Assembly: GCF_900111005.1 (NCBI RefSeq)
Contig: NZ_FOFV01000005.1
Coordinates: 310,001 to 374,000, forward strand
Length of the DNA stretch: 64,000 nucleotides
Origin: Lentzea albida
GTDB lineage: Bacteria > Actinomycetota > Actinomycetes > Mycobacteriales > Pseudonocardiaceae
Reading direction: 5' to 3'
Made by a program: the position numbers and the translations under genes. Shown in pieces: positions 59,961 through 64,000 of the stretch; the stretch's first letter is position 1; each line of letters opens with the position of its first letter. The notes below the pieces were generated by a model, which worked only from the letters and a program-made list of their open reading frames with translations, was not told the DNA's origin and made no database searches.

Positions 59961-61650
59961 CGTAGTCCAGCACCATGTCCTGCGGCAGCTGCGTCCCGGC
60001 CCCCGGCGGGCCGGGCCAGTCGCCGCCCACCGCGTTGTTGATGATCAGGAAGAACGGGTGGTCGTAGACCCACGGCCCCCGCGTCGTCTCCAGCTGCTCC
60101 CGGTCGACGGTGAAGAACCTGTTGCCGTCCACCGAGAACGTCATGTGGCTCGAGTCCCACTCGACCGCGAACGTCCGGAACGCCGACGACGCGGGCTGGC
60201 CGAGGTCGAGCGGCGACCCGTACCCGCCCGCGCCGAAGTACGCGGGCGCGTGCAGCGTCGAGTACACGCGGTTCGGTTCCTTGCCGACGTGCTCCATGAT
60301 GTCGATCTCGCCGGTGTAGGGCCACGGCCTGCGCTGGTCGAAGAAGTCCGCGCCCAGCATCCAGAACGCGGGCCACAGCCCCTGCGTCGACGACACCTTG
60401 ATCCGCGCCTCCACCCGGCCGTAGGTGAAGGTGAACTTGCCGTAGGTGTTGAGCCGCGCGGACGTGTACTGGCAGGTCCCGCTGCCGCTCACCGGGTCGA
60501 CCGGGCACGCGCTGCCGGGCGTCACCTCACGCCGTGCCTGCAACACCAGGTTGCCGTTGCCGTCGTGCCGGGCGTTGTTGTTGTTCGTGTAGTACTGCAG
60601 CTCGTTGTTCACGCCCGGCCCGATCTCCGGCGTCCACTTGGAGGCGTCCGGCCCGGTGCCCGCCGGGGCGTTGAACTCGTCGGCCCACACGAGCCGGCCG
60701 GGGAACGACGGGTTCGGCGGCAGCGGCGGAGGCGTCACCGGAGCGCCGCCCGTGCCGTAGACCTGGAACTCCCACAACGAGTAGCCATAACCGTTCGACC
60801 TGGCCGTGCCGTACATCCGCACGTACCGGCCGGTGCCGCTGACCGTCAGCGTCTCCTTCAGGCCGCGGCCCGCGGTGGTCGAGTAGATCTGCCGCCAGTT
60901 CGCGTTGTCGTCGGAGACCTCCAGCCGGTACGCGGTGGCGAAGGCCGGGTCCCACTGCAGCACGACCTTCGAGATCTGCGCGGTCGCGCCCAGGTCGACG
61001 GAGATCCAGCCGGGGTCGACCCAGCCGTTGGTCGCGCTCGTCGCCCAGCGGGTGGCGGGATCGCGGTCGAACGCCTTGGCGGGCGTGCACCCGCCGCAGT
61101 TCGCGTCGTCCTGGAACGTCGACGCGGCACCGGTTTTGCCGTACGAGAGCAGGGTCTCCGCGGTGCTGCCCCGCGTGCCGAACACCTGGAACTCCCACAG
61201 CGAGTAGCCGTACTGCGTGGCTCGCTGGGTCAGGTCGAGCCGCACGTACCGTCCGGTGCCGCTGACCGCGAGCGTCTCGGTGCCGCCCGGACCGGTCGTC
61301 GTTCGACGAAGCTCCTGCCAGCTGGTGCCGTCGGCGGAGATGCTGAGCGTGTACGCCCGCGCGCTGGCGGCCTCCCAGGCGAGCACCACCTGGTCGACCC
61401 TCGCGGACGAGCCGAGGTCGATCTGGATCCACTGCGGATCGCTGAACGCGCTGGACCAGCGGGTGCCGAGATCGCCGTCGACGGCCGACGTGGCGCCGAA
61501 CGCGGCGTTCTCACTGCTGGAGGCGGTGACCGGGCGGTTCTGGGAGATCAGCGGGCCGGCGGCCGCGGCCTGCACCGGGACGATCAGGGCCGCGGCGGCC
61601 ACGACCGCGGCGAACAGGGGGAATCTTCCGCGTTGAAGTCTTCCTGACAT
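59944..61650 (-). CDS. Secreted GH16 beta-glucanase with two discoidin domains
   Basis: A 568-residue exported enzyme: signal peptide 1-31, two F5/8-type-C (CBM32-like) domains (about 35-160 and 165-305, each ending in a WEFQVFGT/WEFQVYGT strand), a short Pro linker and a C-terminal GH16 domain (about 325-568). The catalytic motif ExDxxE is GEIDIMEHVG with Glu448, Asp450 and Glu453. It probably cuts beta-1,3- or mixed-linkage glucan of fungal, algal or plant walls. The promoter carries the palindrome at 61688, so the LacI regulator downstream may control it. Confidence 0.93.
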   Translation of the reverse strand: MSGRLQRGRFPLFAAVVAAAALIVPVQAAAAGPLISQNRPVTASSSENAAFGATSAVDGDLGTRWSSAFSDPQWIQIDLGSSARVDQVVLAWEAASARAYTLSISADGTSWQELRRTTTGPGGTETLAVSGTGRYVRLDLTQRATQYGYSLWEFQVFGTRGSTAETLLSYGKTGAASTFQDDANCGGCTPAKAFDRDPATRWATSATNGWVDPGWISVDLGATAQISKVVLQWDPAFATAYRLEVSDDNANWRQIYSTTAGRGLKETLTVSGTGRYVRMYGTARSNGYGYSLWEFQVYGTGGAPVTPPPLPPNPSFPGRLVWADEFNAPAGTGPDASKWTPEIGPGVNNELQYYTNNNNARHDGNGNLVLQARREVTPGSACPVDPVSGSGTCQYTSARLNTYGKFTFTYGRVEARIKVSSTQGLWPAFWMLGADFFDQRRPWPYTGEIDIMEHVGKEPNRVYSTLHAPAYFGAGGYGSPLDLGQPASSAFRTFAVEWDSSHMTFSVDGNRFFTVDREQLETTRGPWVYDHPFFLIINNAVGGDWPGPPGAGTQLPQDMVLDYVRVYQ

Positions 61651-61687
61651 GGGTGCTCCTGGAGCCGGAGAACGAGAGGTGAGGGCG

Positions 61688-61701
61688 AGAGAGCGCTCTC
61701 T
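61688..61701. promoter_or_regulatory. LacI-type operator (GH16 side)
   Basis: AGAGAGCGCTCTCT is a perfect 14-base palindrome, 38 bases upstream of the GH16 start. Its core GAGAGCGCTCTC recurs at 61825. The central CG step and GAGCGCTC core are typical of LacI-family operators for polysaccharide genes. Confidence 0.75.
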
Positions 61702-61824
61702 TGCGACAGGAGTTCAGAACCGAGCGTCGGGGCACGGGAGGCGCCGTGTCAAGAAAACCGGGACTTCTGAACGTTTCTTGCGGATTGACGCCAGATTGCG
61801 GACTGCGCCATGCTCGGTATGCGT

Positions 61825-61836
61825 GAGAGCGCTCTC
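61825..61836. promoter_or_regulatory. LacI-type operator (DUF1996 side)
   Basis: GAGAGCGCTCTC, identical in core to the site at 61688, lies 30 bases before the DUF1996 start. Two sites 137 bases apart in one divergent region could be bridged by a LacI-type tetramer or act independently on the two promoters. Confidence 0.75.
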
Positions 61837-61865
61837 CCAATCCTGCTGCGGAGAGGAAAGCTTCA

Positions 61866-62702
61866 ATGAGGAAGCCTTTGTTCCACATCGCCGCCGTCAT
61901 CGGGCTGATAGCCACGGCGCTCAGCATTCCCGTTGCGGCACAAGGAGAACCCGTCCGCGTGGCCGAGTTCCTCGCAGAGTGTCCCATCAGCCACCGGCTG
62001 CCGGACGACCCGATCGTCCTGCCGAACCTCGCCGGTGCCTCGCACATGCACGACTTCTTCGGCAACCACTCGACGAACGCCCGGTCCACCCAGCAGTCGC
62101 TGGAGGGGCAGACCGGCAACTGCAACCCGGCCGCGGACATCTCGTCGTACTGGGTGCCGACGCTGTACCGGGACAACACGGCGATCGCACCGACCGGCGT
62201 GACCTTCTACTACCTCGGTGAGGGCGTGAACAACCCGGCGGCGATCCAGCCGACGCCGTACGGGTTGAAGATCGTCGCGGGCAACGCGAAAGCCACGGGT
62301 GATGCCGACAGCATCGCGCGCTGGTCCTGCCTGCACGCCGGGCACGTCAACCCGTCCAAGAACTTCGTGACCTGCCCCGCGGGCACGATGCTCGAGACCT
62401 ACCTGGACTTCCCGCAGTGCTGGGACGGCCGGAACCTGGACTCGGCCGACCACAAGTCCCACATGTCCTACCCGGTCGCGGGCGGCTGCCCGTCGAGCCA
62501 CCCAGTGTCCGTGCCGAAGCTGCGCATGGTGCTGAGGTATCCGGTGAACGGCAGCACCGCCGGACTCCGGCTCGCTTCCGGTACGGGACAGACGATGCAC
62601 GGTGACTTCTTCAACGTGTGGCCGCGCGCCGAGATGGAGCGCCGCGTCCGCAACTGCATCAACGTGGTGATCAAGTGCGACCACAACGGCAACCACGGAT
62701 GA
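61866..62702 (+). CDS. Secreted DUF1996 protein
   Basis: A 278-residue exported protein: signal peptide 1-26, then a DUF1996 domain with the characteristic segments GASHMHDFFGNHSTNARST, SSYWVPTLY, HKSHMSYPVAGGCPSSHPV and MHGDFFNVW. The family is common in fungi and actinomycetes, is often secreted, and some members carry carbohydrate-binding modules; its activity is unknown. Conserved His/Asp pairs suggest a metal-dependent function. GAGAGGAAAG precedes the ATG. It is translationally coupled (ATGA) to the next gene and probably LacI-regulated. Confidence 0.9.
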   Translation: MRKPLFHIAAVIGLIATALSIPVAAQGEPVRVAEFLAECPISHRLPDDPIVLPNLAGASHMHDFFGNHSTNARSTQQSLEGQTGNCNPAADISSYWVPTLYRDNTAIAPTGVTFYYLGEGVNNPAAIQPTPYGLKIVAGNAKATGDADSIARWSCLHAGHVNPSKNFVTCPAGTMLETYLDFPQCWDGRNLDSADHKSHMSYPVAGGCPSSHPVSVPKLRMVLRYPVNGSTAGLRLASGTGQTMHGDFFNVWPRAEMERRVRNCINVVIKCDHNGNHG

Positions 62703-63154
62703 AAGTGCTCCTGCTGGCAGGCCTTCTCGCGGCCTGCCAGCAGGCTCCACCCCCGCCACCGGCACCGGTCGCCCAGAACGGTTACGGCGCAACGGAACGG
62801 GCATTCGTCGAGCTCGCCATCGCCACCGACGAGCAGGCCCTGAAGCTGCTCGACCTCACCGACCGGTCCGAGCTGAAGGAGAACCGGAACATCGAGCTGA
62901 CCGAACTGAGGAAGCTGCTCGACGCGCCGTACGTGAACAACCACGCCGGGCACGACATGCCGGGCATGCCGACGGACGCCGAGATCCAGCTCGCCTCGAC
63001 CAGCCCGGACGCCCTGGACCAGTTCGTGCGCACCCACCTCACCGAGTCGCTCGAGGTCGTGCGCTCGGCGGGGTCCGCGATCACCCACCCGCCGACCGCC
63101 GAGGTCGTGAAGCTGATGGAGCGGCACCGCACGGCAGAGCTGGCGGCCGGGTGA
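62699..63154 (+). CDS. Small lipoprotein with DUF305-like region
   Basis: A 151-residue lipoprotein with a very short signal (LLLAGLLAACQQ, lipid Cys13), a Pro-rich linker and a helical domain carrying NNHAGHDMPGMPTDAEI and ending in VVKLMERHRTAELAA. This resembles half of a DUF305 metal-binding domain, though the second His pair is incomplete. The start ATG overlaps the DUF1996 stop and its end overlaps the LacI start (GTGA), so three genes form one coupled operon. A 35-base perfect hairpin lies in its first codons. Confidence 0.7.
   Translation: MKVLLLAGLLAACQQAPPPPPAPVAQNGYGATERAFVELAIATDEQALKLLDLTDRSELKENRNIELTELRKLLDAPYVNNHAGHDMPGMPTDAEIQLASTSPDALDQFVRTHLTESLEVVRSAGSAITHPPTAEVVKLMERHRTAELAAG
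62710..62744 (+). terminator. Perfect hairpin inside the start of the lipoprotein gene
   Basis: CCTGCTGGCAGGCC (62710-62723) pairs with GGCCTGCCAGCAGG (62731-62744) across the 7-base loop TTCTCGC. It begins 11 bases after the lipoprotein ATG and 8 bases after the DUF1996 stop. It could attenuate transcription or translation downstream, or simply reflect the Leu/Ala/Gln-coding signal sequence. Confidence 0.5.
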
Positions 63155-64000
63155 AGCGCGTGACGCTGGAGGAGGTGGCTCGGGTGGCCGGGGTGTCGCG
63201 CGCGACGGCGTCGAGAGTCGTCAACGGCGCTTCCAGCGTCGACGAGTCGCTGCGCCACGCCGTGCAGAAGGCCATCTCCAGCACGGGGTACCTGCCGAAC
63301 ATCGCCGCGCGGTCGCTCGTGACGCGCCGGGCGGCCGCGATCGGCCTGCTGCTGCCCGACGAACGCCGCATGGACGGCGACCCGCACCTCGCGAGCGTCG
63401 TCAGCGGCGTGACGAGGGTCGTGCGACCGCTCGGCATCCACCTGGTGCTGATGATGACCGGCCCCGGCACGCGTGCGCAGGCGATGAGCGACCTGCGGTG
63501 CGGGCGGCTCGACGGCGTGATCCTCGTGCACACCGACCCGGCGGACCCGGTGCCGGGCGAGCTGATCGCGGCCGGGCTGCCGGTCGTGCTCGCCGGCCGC
63601 CCGCTCAAGCCGATGCCGATCACCTACGTCGACGTGAACCAGACCGCGGGGGCCGCGATGGCCGGGCGTCGCCTGAAGTCGTTGCGGTGCAGCAGGATCG
63701 CGACGATCACCGGACCCCAGGACACCCCGGCGGGCCAGGACCGGCTCGCCGGGTTCCTCGCCGAGGTGCCGGACGCCGTGGTCGTGCACGGGGACTTCAC
63801 CCGGCAGTCCGGGATCACCGCGATGCAGAAGCTCCTGCGCTGCTGCCCGGACGTCGACGGAGTGTTCATCGCCTCGGACCTGATGGCGAACGGCGCCATC
63901 CCCGTGCTGCACCGCAACGGTCGCAAGGTGCCGGACGACGTGGCGGTCGTCGGGTTCGACGACAGCAGCGCCGCGCTGACGTCCGAACCCGAGCTCACCA
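63151..64000 (+). CDS. LacI family transcriptional regulator, 3' end missing
   Basis: The first 283 residues of a LacI-type repressor, open to the window edge. The helix-turn-helix and hinge are VTLEEVARVAGVSRATASRV and VNGASSVDESLRHAVQKAIS, followed by the periplasmic-binding-like sugar domain (AIGLLLPDERRM, DGVILVH, GFDDSSAAL). GTG 63151 overlaps the lipoprotein stop (GTGA). It is the natural binder of the two GAGAGCGCTCTC palindromes upstream of its own operon and of GH16. The inducer is probably a short glucan or other oligosaccharide. Confidence 0.93.
   Translation, partial: MKRVTLEEVARVAGVSRATASRVVNGASSVDESLRHAVQKAISSTGYLPNIAARSLVTRRAAAIGLLLPDERRMDGDPHLASVVSGVTRVVRPLGIHLVLMMTGPGTRAQAMSDLRCGRLDGVILVHTDPADPVPGELIAAGLPVVLAGRPLKPMPITYVDVNQTAGAAMAGRRLKSLRCSRIATITGPQDTPAGQDRLAGFLAEVPDAVVVHGDFTRQSGITAMQKLLRCCPDVDGVFIASDLMANGAIPVLHRNGRKVPDDVAVVGFDDSSAALTSEPELT

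Overview
The window is a chromosomal segment from a high-GC filamentous actinomycete. Very high third-position GC, many GTG and some TTG starts, apparent leaderless promoters, an AfsR/SARP regulator, a B12-dependent fused acyl-CoA mutase and many one-component regulators point to the Pseudonocardiales (Lentzea, Saccharothrix or Amycolatopsis type). The family placement is inference from gene content; no rRNA or other marker gene is present. No tRNA, rRNA, CRISPR array, insertion sequence, integrase or phage gene was recognised.

Layout. 0-5 kb: 3' part of a 1-deoxyxylulose-5-phosphate synthase, a membrane acyltransferase, a TetR regulator and a divergent hydrolase. 4.4-6.7 kb: two divergent citrate-synthase-family genes, one with an N-terminal DNA-binding domain, around an array of TTGA/TCAA motifs. 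6.7-8.9 kb: a small membrane protein, a DJ-1/AraC regulator, a MarR regulator and a YceI protein. 8.9-12.8 kb: a module resembling the mycobacterial dormancy regulon (universal stress protein, DevR/DosR-like regulator, GAF-GAF histidine kinase, Acg-like flavoprotein). 12.8-16.4 kb: an alpha/beta hydrolase, a CGNR regulator with a clear operator, DUF1348 and MOSC proteins and a secreted Cys-rich protein. 16.5-24.7 kb: fused isobutyryl-CoA mutase, a kinase-ATPase/LuxR fusion, a quinone-reductase-like enzyme, a degenerate polyprenyl-synthase-like protein, an aldo/keto reductase and an HTH-TOBE protein. 24.7-33 kb: a five-gene acyl-CoA operon (class III CoA-transferase, crotonase, acetoacetate-decarboxylase-like, hydroxyacyl-CoA dehydrogenase, acyl-CoA dehydrogenase) behind a LysR gene and a large SARP/NB-ARC/TPR regulator. 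33-38.4 kb: a secreted C39-like peptidase, regulators with well-defined operators and a FabH-like ketosynthase.

38.35-39.0 kb is the only long gene-free stretch. It holds a three-unit tandem repeat and two large hairpins. 39.0-44.2 kb looks like an envelope redox cluster: a FAD/NAD(P) reductase, a membrane bis-heme domain fused to a ferredoxin, a DUF4142 protein, a YxFxxD lipoprotein and a divergent ECF sigma/anti-sigma pair. 44.2-49.3 kb: two small proteins of unknown role (one DUF1232), a GNAT acetyltransferase, a three-gene signalling operon (receiver-PP2C phosphatase, CHASE3 kinase, single-domain receiver), and a regulator joining a helix-turn-helix to a ClpX-type zinc finger behind repeated TAGACGC sites. 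49.3-56.7 kb: a coupled metallo-beta-lactamase/PlsC/small-protein operon, a luciferase-like oxidoreductase and a MacB-type ABC exporter. 56.7-64 kb: a secreted polymer-degrading region (a PETase/cutinase-like polyester hydrolase, a GH85 endoglycosidase, a GH16 glucanase with two discoidin domains, a DUF1996 protein, a lipoprotein and a LacI regulator cut by the window edge). Two GAGAGCGCTCTC palindromes mark the likely LacI-controlled promoters.

Most genes sit in small operons with 4-base ATGA or GTGA overlaps, and convergent neighbours often overlap at their 3' ends. The strongest candidates for something new are the split NADPH-oxidase-like electron chain (40.4-41.2 kb), the ClpX-zinc-finger repressor with its operator array (48.9-49.4 kb), the DNA-binding citrate synthase with sites inside its neighbour (4.4-6.05 kb) and the large hairpin element (38.5-38.7 kb).
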